Assembly: GCA_963729795.1 (NCBI GenBank) | Contig: CAVSPC010000032.1 | Location: 1-64,000 of the forward strand | Length of the DNA stretch: 64,000 nucleotides | Reading direction: 5' to 3' | Origin: CAWBBA01 sp963729795 | GTDB taxonomy: Bacteria; Desulfobacterota; Desulfomonilia; Desulfomonilales; Desulfomonilaceae | Shown here: in pieces, positions 9,296 through 16,826 of the stretch | How the letters are laid out: the number at the start of each line of letters is the position of its first letter | Numbering within the stretch: position 1 is the first letter of the stretch | Notes under the pieces: generated by a model | What the model saw: only the letters and a program-made list of their open reading frames with translations | Told to the model about the DNA's origin: nothing | Databases searched by the model: none | Translations under genes and position numbers: made by a program

Positions 9296-10285
9296 ATGAG
9301 ACATCGCGTTGTAATCACACATTGGGCGCATGACGAAGTCATTCGGTTGTTGGGACAATCATGCGATGTCATTCTCAATCAAAGCACGAAGTCCTTGCCG
9401 TGTGTGGAGATCCTGCGGCGCACGCGAAATGCTCACGGCATCATGGTCTTTATGCCTGACAGGATAGACGATGATTTCCTGAGCGCATGCCCGGACCTGA
9501 GAATTGTGGCCGGCGCATTCAAAGGTTACGACAACGTCGATGTGCACAGTTGCACGCGGCGTGCGATTTGGTTCACCATAGTACCGGACCTCCTAACCAT
9601 TCCAACGGCAGAGCTTGCTGTCGGACTTCTAATAGCTTTGACGCGGAAGTTGCTCGATGGGGACCGCTTCGTGCGTTCAGGCCAATTCAGTGGCTGGCGT
9701 GCGGAACTGTACGGGGCAGGCTTGGCCGGTGGTTCTGCTGGAATAGTAGGTATGGGAGCCGTGGGTCAAGCCATTGCAAAACGGCTGTCAGGATTTGACA
9801 TGGCATTGCTCTATGCCGATCGAATCCGTTTGCCCGCGGAACGAGAAGAACTCTGGGGGCTCAGTCACGTGCCACTGGAAGTTCTGCTGACACGTAGTGA
9901 TTTTGTGCTTTTAACGGTTCCGTTGACTCAGGATACCCTTCACCTCATCGATGAGAGGGCGCTCGCAAGAATGAAGTCCGGGAGCTTCCTTGTAAACGCA
10001 TGCAGAGGGTCGGTAGTAGATGAACAGGCCGTAGCATCAGCGCTGGCATCCGAACATCTTGCAGGATATGCTGCGGATGTGTTCGAACTGGAAGACTGGG
10101 CACGGGAAGACAGACCAACCGTGATTCCTCCGTCTCTCTTGAACACCGTGAGCCCTACCCTTTTCACGCCTCATCTTGGATCTGCCGTGGATGATGTGCG
10201 GCTTGCAATAGAATTAGAGGCTGCACGCAACATCCTCCAAGCATTCGAGGGAACAAGGCCGGAGGGTGCGATCAATCGACTGTAG
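9296..10285 (+). CDS. ptxD: Phosphonate (phosphite) dehydrogenase PtxD, NAD-dependent
   Basis: A 329-residue D-2-hydroxyacid dehydrogenase fold enzyme that oxidises phosphite to phosphate with NAD. Residue by residue it follows Pseudomonas stutzeri PtxD: MVFMPDRIDDDFLSACPDLR, Lys76 in FKGYDN, VPDLLTIPTAELAVG, the Rossmann motif GMGAVG at 152-157, and the catalytic residues Arg237 (NACRGSVVDE), Glu266 (FELEDWA) and His293 (TPHLGSA; 292 in PtxD). Met53 is also kept. At the cofactor site PtxD has Glu175-Ala176, whereas this protein has Asp175-Arg176. A ribosome site AAGGGGACG precedes the ATG, 19 bases after the restored end of ptxC. The set ptxABCD would let the cell use phosphite as a phosphorus source. 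Confidence 0.92.
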   Translation: MRHRVVITHWAHDEVIRLLGQSCDVILNQSTKSLPCVEILRRTRNAHGIMVFMPDRIDDDFLSACPDLRIVAGAFKGYDNVDVHSCTRRAIWFTIVPDLLTIPTAELAVGLLIALTRKLLDGDRFVRSGQFSGWRAELYGAGLAGGSAGIVGMGAVGQAIAKRLSGFDMALLYADRIRLPAEREELWGLSHVPLEVLLTRSDFVLLTVPLTQDTLHLIDERALARMKSGSFLVNACRGSVVDEQAVASALASEHLAGYAADVFELEDWAREDRPTVIPPSLLNTVSPTLFTPHLGSAVDDVRLAIELEAARNILQAFEGTRPEGAINRL

Positions 10286-10355
10286 GCTATATGATGGCTT
10301 AGTCACACATTGAAGAAGGGTCTGGACGCCAGACTGAGGCATTGCTTGGGCCGAT

Positions 10356-10892
10356 TCATCTTTTATGAGATAGATTGCGGTCTCCCAGGCTTAAGAGACG
10401 TGCAACCCTTTGTATTTCATGCAAATCCCTTTCCGATATATATGCTATCGTGAAACCTGCTTCGCGATCAGCCCCTTGCTTCACCCATACACATGTGGCT
10501 TGAAGTCTGACTACTCTTTTCCGAACCTCCCGTAGAGACACGAAAAAAGTCCTTTCTTCTCCCACCGCAGCGGCAATACCTCGGGTACGAAATCCCTCTT
10601 TCGACAGGTCGATAAGTAGGCCCTTGTTGGCAGGTTCGTTCAGATCTTCGATCTCAAGCGGAATCCTTAGGTAAGTTCTCGCAAACCGCCGTGTCTTTAA
10701 TCGGTTGGCCGGGTCGTCAAAGAATGGGCCCCTTTCATTCATCTCATCTTCCCTTATGGTTCCGGCGTCCACGAGTTTTCTCAGGACTTTTTCGAGTTGC
10801 TCCAAAGAGAGATCATATTTGGACATTAGCTCGAAATCCGACACTCGTGCCCGTACATCAGCCGCTATCTTCTTGGCCTTGATTGTCAGCAT
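10356..10892 (-). CDS. PilZ-domain protein
   Basis: A 178-residue cytoplasmic protein. The N-terminal 60 residues form a helical part (FELMSKYDLSLEQLEKVLRK then LVDAGTI) that often precedes PilZ in this group. The PilZ domain starts at RRFARTYLRIPLEIE, with the downstream LLIDLSKEGFRTRG corresponding to the D/NxSxxG motif. The usual c-di-GMP-binding RxxxR appears as KTRRFAR. Members bind cyclic di-GMP and act on motility or surface structures. The gene has AGGGGGAGG about 13 bases before its ATG. It converges with ptxD; the spacer holds a small hairpin (GTCTGG-ACG-CCAGAC near 10320) that could serve as a terminator for either gene. Confidence 0.75.
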   Translation of the reverse strand: MLTIKAKKIAADVRARVSDFELMSKYDLSLEQLEKVLRKLVDAGTIREDEMNERGPFFDDPANRLKTRRFARTYLRIPLEIEDLNEPANKGLLIDLSKEGFRTRGIAAAVGEERTFFVSLREVRKRVVRLQATCVWVKQGADREAGFTIAYISERDLHEIQRVARLLSLGDRNLSHKR

Positions 10893-11026
10893 GGCTGGAA
10901 TAGCCTCCCCCTAGGATCAAAAGGCGCCCATCGGGCGATTTCTGCCCACTTTTGGAACCATTTACGGGATGGCATGATATCACAAGCAATTGTTAAATGG
11001 TGAAGAAAATGGGGCAGGAGTGGGGG

Positions 11027-11677
11027 CTAAGAATCAAGTATGGTGTCCCCGGAATTCCGGAATTCTGAGGTCGTATGGGCCCCTTCAAATCCGCCGCCGG
11101 ATTCCAGCTGTCGAGGTTTGCGCAGTCCCAGCAGCCATTCCTGCACCGCGTTGAGCATGGCTAATCGGTAATCCAACGCGGCCCGTTCAGTGTCGGTTTT
11201 GCACAGTCTCCGGCTGTTTGTCAGGCGTTTTTCGGTGCTGCGGCAGACCGACAACTGGTTTCCAATGAGATCCTCTACCGCTGTAGGCGAATCAAACCGT
11301 GCAAAATGCAGCTTAGTCAAGAATTCCAGGCGAATGTCACGCACGTTTGTGACCGGTGAACGTACCCACATTAGAAAAAGAACCCGTCCTTCGTCGGTTA
11401 TACTAAATACCTTTTTCGCCGGCCGCGCTTCCTGGTCTACGCGCTCGTGGCTCACGAGGCCGTCCTTTTCGAGCCCTGCGAGCAGAGCATAAATGTGGCT
11501 CGTATGAAGCCTCCAGATTTCTCCCAGCCGCTCACTGAGTCCGCGACAGAGGTCGTAGCCGTGAGCCGAGCCAAGGTAAAGTGCGCCCAATACTGGGAAG
11601 TCAGCCGGATTCCGTGGTTTTTTCTTGTCCTGCATGTTACCGTACTGAATATTCACATCATGAACTTCTCTTATCAT
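11027..11677 (-). CDS. PadR-family transcriptional regulator
   Basis: A 216-residue protein. Its N-terminal winged helix shows the PadR hallmark: FPVLGALYLGSAHGYDLCRG, then LHTSHIYALLAGLEKDGLVS and ITDEGRVLFLMWV. The C-terminal half is helical (dimerisation region, VCRSTEKRLTNSRRLCKT). AAGGAAGGCAGA precedes the ATG at 11677; a second ATG at 11635 is also possible. The last residues (NSGDTILDS) are encoded by a copy of the dispersed repeat, so the natural C-terminus may have been replaced. The target genes are unknown; no drug exporter or phenolic acid decarboxylase lies next to it. Confidence 0.8.
   Translation of the reverse strand: MIREVHDVNIQYGNMQDKKKPRNPADFPVLGALYLGSAHGYDLCRGLSERLGEIWRLHTSHIYALLAGLEKDGLVSHERVDQEARPAKKVFSITDEGRVLFLMWVRSPVTNVRDIRLEFLTKLHFARFDSPTAVEDLIGNQLSVCRSTEKRLTNSRRLCKTDTERAALDYRLAMLNAVQEWLLGLRKPRQLESGGGFEGAHTTSEFRNSGDTILDS
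11034..11061 (-). repeat. Short inverted copy of the dispersed GGACACCATACTT repeat
   Basis: On the minus strand this reads ggggacaccatacttgatt, sharing its core with both 50-bp repeats near the toxin-antitoxin genes. It is flanked by a GGAATTCC palindrome and forms the end of the PadR gene. Confidence 0.5.
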
Positions 11678-12082
11678 TCTGCCTTCCTTAGTGTCAAGAG
11701 CGGAATGGCGGCAAGCAGATTAATGCCTCACTTACGTGGATGAGATGGGAAAAGCGTATTGGTTGTCCGATCGTTCCCGCTACGCCATCCGGCACCGCTG
11801 TGCCTACCTCTGATGAGCGGGTTTGAGGCGGGAATGAAGATTCTCATTGACTGGGAGAAGTGCGGAAGGATATGCTGGCCAACTGGATAAAACACCTATC
11901 TTTTCACAATTGTCCGAATTCTGCCCCGTGGGATTTCTTTCGGGATCCCGTGAGATGTCGACAAAAATAGGTCAAGAAATGGGGCAGCAATTTCAGAGCA
12001 AGTAGCAGAGCAGGATAATCGCAGTTAGACCCTGTGATGGCTTCGGCATAGAGCAATCTCATTCCGGGAGGTAAGCTCCATT
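11678..12082. other. Intergenic region upstream of PadR and the outer-membrane gene
   Basis: About 400 bases between divergent genes, so promoters are expected here. I find no convincing small gene. GGGATTTCTTTCGGGATCCC near 11931-11950 is an imperfect palindrome that could be a regulator site; this is a guess. CGGGAGGTAAGC before the next gene is its ribosome site. Confidence 0.35.
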
Positions 12083-13706
12083 TTGAAAATTCGACTCGGT
12101 CTCTGCGCTTTTCTGATCATTAAGTTTCTTCTGGCAATACCTTCCACTTCATACGCATGGGAATTTACAATTGATTCTGCCCTAGTAAATTTTCGCTTCA
12201 TCTATGCTTCACAGGCAGGACCGAACGGATTCTTTGGATTATTCAATACGGACATGAGTTCAAAGGGAGCTGATTTAGCCTCGATGAATGGCTGGTTCCA
12301 ACGAAGAATGCTTTCCGGAACCACTGCCGTTGCATCCTCAACACGTTTCGTGATGTTTCCGCTCCTGAAATTGAACAAGGCTGTCTTTCTGACAGGGACC
12401 TACAGGGTCGCTCCGGAAAACACACGAGATTTGGACGCCATTGTAAGTCCGGATCTTGAAACTGTCTTCTCGCGGGACATGGACCAGATTGTGGATGACA
12501 GTAAATACTCCTTTGGGCATATTTTATTACGGAAAAAGAGGCTTCCAGCAAGGATGTGGACTTCAATTCAGTAGCACAGAAATGGCCGAAGACTTTCTCG
12601 ATGTTTCCAGGCGGACTGTGGAAATCTTTCAGTTGGAGACATTTTATGGTCCCTTTACCATAGGAGCGGGATTATATCCTTGGAGACGCGGAAGCTTACT
12701 ATACTGGAACTTTGAGGATCAGAATGCGGCAAGGGCGGCGCATGTATTGGGCTACGTGAGGTACGTGGCTGCAAATATCGATACAGGGATCGGCGGGTTC
12801 TATTGGACATTTGACGAAGGGCCTGAAGGTCAGACGAGTACCCAAGAGCGGATTTCTACTCCTCCATCTACCACATGTGGCACGGAAGGTTGGATCTATT
12901 TCAAATACACCAATGCCCGACTGTTCTTCAATGCCGAGGCAGACTGGTTCTATAGGACCGTACGATATCAATCTTCGCAAGACGGTACCTTTTACGGTGA
13001 ACCTGCCATACCTTTCCAAGACGGAGGGAGTCGCTTTGCACCAAAGTATATCGAGTCCTGGCGGTACATGTTGGAATCAGGAGGGCTATACGGACCTGTC
13101 AAACTTAGCCTTCTCTTGTGTCACATGCCGGGCCCTGATAGACGACACGGGATACTCATTGACAAGCAACCTTTCATACAGGCACGAGGAAGGAGCGCCT
13201 ACGGTGTCTTTTACCCATATTGTCTGTTGATGGCCAAGTACTACAGGGCCGGGGTCGATTCGTATCTTGACATGTCAGCTTCGGACGTCGTGGCAGGGCA
13301 GCTTCAATACATGGTAGCCAGCAACCTTGACATTGTCACTTCCATCATGCTGGCACAAAGAGCGTCTTATGGATATGGTTATGGTTACATACGGCCCAAC
13401 CCTAACAGGTCCGGAAATGTGAATTTCGGCCACAGAGGAACTTTTTCAGATCCGACCCCTTCGGTACCGAATAACGATCTGGGTTGGGAGCTAAATCTCG
13501 GCATTGCATGGAAACTGCTGGAAGGTTGGGAACTTTATCTTCGAGCCGCGTACTGGCAGCCCGGAAAATGGTTCAACTTTGCTTGCATAGACAAATCGGT
13601 GTCCAATTGGGACGATCCCTCATCGCTCAACAATTGGGGGATAGACCCCAACAGGGTCATAGCGCCAGTCATGGGCGTTGAATTCTACGTTAACACCAAG
13701 CTTTGA
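12083..13706 (+). pseudogene. Outer-membrane beta-barrel protein, one frameshift
   Basis: The first frame (12083) has a signal peptide (MKIRLGLCAFLIIKFLLAIP then STSYAWEF) and runs in the family frame to about 12470. There it leaves SRDMDQIVDD, while the neighbouring frame gives SRGTWTRLWMTVNTPLGIFY and continues to 13706. Joined, the product is about 540 residues, rich in aromatic and glycine residues with alternating hydrophobic strands (GPFTIGAGLYPWRR, ASYGYGYGYIRPNPN), and it ends in a strand with terminal Leu (VMGVEFYVNTKL). This fits a large porin-like family in Desulfobacterota; no substrate is known to me. One base change near 12470 would restore the frame, so a sequencing error is possible. 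Confidence 0.7.
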
Positions 13707-13838
13707 ACTGCCACACACATCTACATCGCACCACTTGCAAATAGGAGGTCCAGGAGTTCGATGAGAACGCCCGCGTTGATGAGTGAGGTTGCGCGACAGG
13801 CTCTTAGTCCAGTTTGAGATATCTTTGCGCGAGGTAGG

Positions 13839-14693
13839 TCAAAATCCAAAAAGCCTTCGGGCGTTTTCAGCGAAAACGGCTGCCTGCTCCGCGTGATCAT
13901 ATCCGGCCTTCACCAGGAGATTTCTGATATTTGATAATTCCGTGTCATGGACGAACCAGGGCCAGTCAGTGCCGAAAAGAATGTGTGAGGAGCCGTGTAC
14001 GAGTAACAGGTCGATGAACTGCGCCTCTTTAAGCGTGTGAGCAGCGTTTGAGGTGTCCAGATGTAGGTTGGATGCAGGAGGCAGATCTTTGCGGATTTCA
14101 TCAAAATGGGCGAGCAGCCCGCCCATATGAGCACCGATGAAATTGATGCCCTGATGTCGATTGACCAATTGTGAGAGTTTGAACGGCGTAGTGAGATGAT
14201 TGGGGTTTGCATCAAGATAAGTGTCCGCTCGACTAAACGTGTCAAAAACCACTGCCGGCCGTATGTTTCGATTTTGGGCCAATCGTCCAACTTCGGTCAG
14301 CATGGCCTCGACTTCCGGAGACGACAAGTCAAATTTTTGGGAAAAGCTGGAAAACTTGAACCCTATGATCCCGAGATCAAATATGCGGGAGATTTCATGG
14401 GAAAGACCTCGCATCATCGGATGCAACGTAGCAAGTGTACGAAGCCGAGAAAATGCCCTCGTCAATTCAATGAATCGGTCGTTCTCGGCACGTATTCTAT
14501 CCGGTCCGGTGGAGGGAAGCAGCAAACAGACCTCAAACCCATTTTCGTCTGCCGATGCCTCCAAGGCAGCGGGTTCGAGTCGGTTCAATGCATCCCACAC
14601 ATTCAGGTGTAACTGTTCGACCAGAGCAGGCCTGGCCTTCATATTGTCCACAATTCGGGTCGTGAAGATGTGGCAGTGGGAATCAATTAGCAT
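13839..14693 (-). CDS. Amidohydrolase-family metal-dependent hydrolase
   Basis: A 284-residue TIM-barrel hydrolase of the amidohydrolase-2 group. The metal motif HxH is at the N-terminus (MLIDSHCHIFTTR). Further ligands are the His in NFIGAHMGG and the Asp in ILFGTDWPW. The group includes decarboxylases and lactonases such as ACMSD-like enzymes; the substrate cannot be told. Start at 14693, where MLIDSHCH begins and AGGATAG lies upstream. It follows two small genes on the same strand with only a 10-base gap, so it is probably the last gene of a small operon. Confidence 0.78.
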   Translation of the reverse strand: MLIDSHCHIFTTRIVDNMKARPALVEQLHLNVWDALNRLEPAALEASADENGFEVCLLLPSTGPDRIRAENDRFIELTRAFSRLRTLATLHPMMRGLSHEISRIFDLGIIGFKFSSFSQKFDLSSPEVEAMLTEVGRLAQNRNIRPAVVFDTFSRADTYLDANPNHLTTPFKLSQLVNRHQGINFIGAHMGGLLAHFDEIRKDLPPASNLHLDTSNAAHTLKEAQFIDLLLVHGSSHILFGTDWPWFVHDTELSNIRNLLVKAGYDHAEQAAVFAENARRLFGF

Positions 14694-14703
14694 CGGCTTG
14701 GTT

Positions 14704-14907
14704 CTATCCTGGTACTCGATCAAGATACCGGCAGGCCAACACTGTAGCATAAGACTCAAAAGTCTGGGCAACCTCTCTCTTACTCTGACTCAACTCTCCA
14801 GTCTTTCCGGCTAACAATAGCGAACAATCAATCTGCCACTCTCTCTCCGCTGATCGCGGTCTGCCCGCTTCAACCGATATCTCTCGATTCCTGAACCGAT
14901 ACTTCAC
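14704..14907 (-). CDS. Small hypothetical protein, translationally coupled
   Basis: A 67-residue frame with a GTG start that overlaps the stop codon of the gene before it (GTGA). The product is basic and mostly helical, including KREVAQTFESYATVLACRYL. I do not recognise a family. The overlap with the upstream gene and the 10-base gap to the hydrolase gene are what make it credible; the frame alone would not be. Confidence 0.4.
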   Translation of the reverse strand: MKYRFRNREISVEAGRPRSAEREWQIDCSLLLAGKTGELSQSKREVAQTFESYATVLACRYLDRVPG

Positions 14908-15197
14908 GGCTCGAAGTAGATTGGATTTCCAAGTTCCCCAAGACGAAAGAGGTCGAAAACGTGGTGGCCGTCGTAGTCTAGTATCCGCAAGTCATCCTCC
15001 TGGTGGAGGTCGCCGATGATAACGTTATAATGATGCCCGTAGTTCTCTTTGGCGAGGTCCAGCGGTACTTCAAAAGCCACGAACTTCTTGATTCCCTTTG
15101 CTGTTAACTTTTCAGTCAGACGGGAATCTGTGAGTGATTCATACGAAGTCAAGATGAGAATGGGTCCGGAACCGGTAAAGAAAATGCCCGCTTTCAT
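14904..15197 (-). CDS. Conserved small cytosolic protein of unknown function
   Basis: A 97-residue protein starting MKAGIFFTGSGPILILTSYE and ending LGELGNPIYFEP, with FVAFEVPLDLAKENYGHHYN in the middle. I recognise the pattern from uncharacterised proteins of sulfate reducers but know no function. GGAAAGGAG precedes the ATG at 15197; the frame stays open upstream to 15269 but without a comparable site. It is coupled to the next gene by a GTGA overlap. Confidence 0.65.
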   Translation of the reverse strand: MKAGIFFTGSGPILILTSYESLTDSRLTEKLTAKGIKKFVAFEVPLDLAKENYGHHYNVIIGDLHQEDDLRILDYDGHHVFDLFRLGELGNPIYFEP

Positions 15198-15311
15198 GAC
15201 ACACGCTCCTTTCCGGGGTTTCGAAGACATTCGGCTCCCGCCAGATTCGGCTCCAATCAGGAGCCGCATACAGGGTGGCGCGCCAAGCCAACGCAGTAAT
15301 CAAGAGGTTTG

Positions 15312-15563
15312 TCACTTTACTCCATCGAGTGTGTCATACAGCGATCTGATCTCCCGTTTGATGGTTCTTAGTTGGCTCTCCTTTTCGCTGATCCGATTCA
15401 CAGTATCCGCGCTGTATGCCCGCAGTTCTGACTTACTCAGCTTCCCTGAAGTTCCGTCCACCTGCGCCCCATCTGTGAGCACTTTGACCACCGTGTGCAC
15501 TTCTATTGTTTCTCCGTTTGGGGCCATAGTCACCACTTGGTCACCGACCTTGATCGCGCACAT
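15312..15563 (-). CDS. Small conserved hypothetical protein
   Basis: An 83-residue protein. The first half (MCAIKVGDQVVTMAPNGETI) looks like a small beta barrel of the KOW/SH3 sort, and the second half (DTVNRISEKESQLRTIKREI) is a charged coiled coil. GAGAGGAGA lies upstream of the ATG. No function is known to me. It lies 114 bases before the next minus-strand gene and may share a transcript with it. Confidence 0.55.
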   Translation of the reverse strand: MCAIKVGDQVVTMAPNGETIEVHTVVKVLTDGAQVDGTSGKLSKSELRAYSADTVNRISEKESQLRTIKREIRSLYDTLDGVK

Positions 15564-15886
15564 GCGACATCTCCTCTCAAGAATTGCCTCTCATATCGAA
15601 GGCGTCATTGTGGTGCGACACGACGACAGACAACAGTGTAGCTTCGGCCGGAACATGTAAATTTCACGTTTCGCTGGAAGGAGCATGGCCCCTGCTCGTC
15701 AAAGAACCGTCCCCTTGCCGGCGTAATCACAAATCCGAGAGAGCGGCAGAAGACACCGAGGCTTATCGGGCGAGACCATCCAGGTAGCTGCCATTCCACC
15801 ACGAAAGATTCAACCTATTGGGTCATGCCCAAGTTCTCTACATCACGGGCACGTGCGTCGCCTGACAACACCTGGCTCGATGGCTG
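15564..15886. other. Intergenic stretch
   Basis: No gene is supported. It lies upstream of the 15563 gene and downstream of the 16105 gene, so promoter sequences are likely, but I cannot point to one. Confidence 0.3.
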
Positions 15887-16105
15887 TCACACAGTTCCAC
15901 CAGGGGTACACATAGTTTTAAAGGATTCAGATGACCGTCCGGTCTCGGTTGCGCCAAGCTCATAACAATCCTTAAAAGCCACGCCGCGTGACCCGACAGA
16001 TGGCTCTGCCGCTTTTGGGATCCGCCCCCTAACCAACAGCGCAGTGCCAAAGAGCATGACGGCCAGAACGATGATCACTATGGCGAAAACCAGTTCCGCA
16101 GACAT
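15887..16105 (-). CDS. Small single-span membrane protein
   Basis: A 72-residue protein with one N-terminal hydrophobic helix (LVFAIVIIVLAVMLFGTALL, residues 5-24) followed by a basic segment and a hydrophilic tail. The arrangement predicts a membrane anchor with a short cytoplasmic tail. AAAGGGGGG lies 6 bases before the ATG. No family is recognised. The call rests on the ribosome site and the clean membrane segment. Confidence 0.45.
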   Translation of the reverse strand: MSAELVFAIVIIVLAVMLFGTALLVRGRIPKAAEPSVGSRGVAFKDCYELGATETGRSSESFKTMCTPGGTV

Positions 16106-16826
16106 GTTGCCCCCCTTTTATTGCATGAAGTTAAACTTAATGTACTTGGACACACCAGTCACCGAAAAGATTTCGGAAGAGCACGATTTTGTGTGGTCCA
16201 TGCGCCGAAAGAGACTATAAACATCTTCTATTTTCCAAAGTCTCTTTCTATTTCAAGCCACCCTGAGGCCATCTTGTCTCCGCGAAGGCTGAAGAAACGA
16301 GGAGAGTATTGACTCGAAAAATATTGCCTGCAAGTGGGGATGCACGGTACGGATGATGTTAAAAACGGTGCTCTCGTTCAGGCAAAGCTATCTTGAGATC
16401 TCGCTTGGGCTGAGAGTCTGCCGGGACGCGGCAATACGGTCCAATGGCAAAGCATCTGTCGACGGCAGGGCCTCTTTTGAATCCGCTGTCATAGCATTCC
16501 CATCCACCGATTTCACTTTCTAAGAGGTGCTCTGTCTTCAATTTTACCCCTTGCCTGCTCCGAACATGAGAAACGGCCATCCGCAGAAGCCTGCTCGCAG
16601 CACGACTATTCCTACTTTGAATATCAATAAGACGAGCCGATGTTCAGGGCAAAAAAAACTCCTTCCGGCTTTTCAACAAACTTGACGCCACCCAATGCTT
16701 TTGATATTCCCGCGTGCAACTAATCGTAGTGCAAATGTGAGACAGAAAAAACTTCTCGTTTGCCGCTCGGGGGTTCATTCCGGTGCGCGGCACTTCAACG
16801 CGCAACTGTCCAAAGGAGAGCCGCAG
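16106..16826. other. 721-bp intergenic region before the SNF2 gene
   Basis: I find no supported gene. The open frames have no ribosome sites and no family resemblance. The stretch is less GC-rich than its surroundings (for example 16190-16260). AAAGGAGAGCC at its end is the ribosome site of the SNF2 gene. Confidence 0.35.

Noticed and set aside
16359..16580. 73-codon minus-strand frame before the SNF2 gene
   Set aside because: No ribosome site and composition unlike a natural protein; treated as non-coding.
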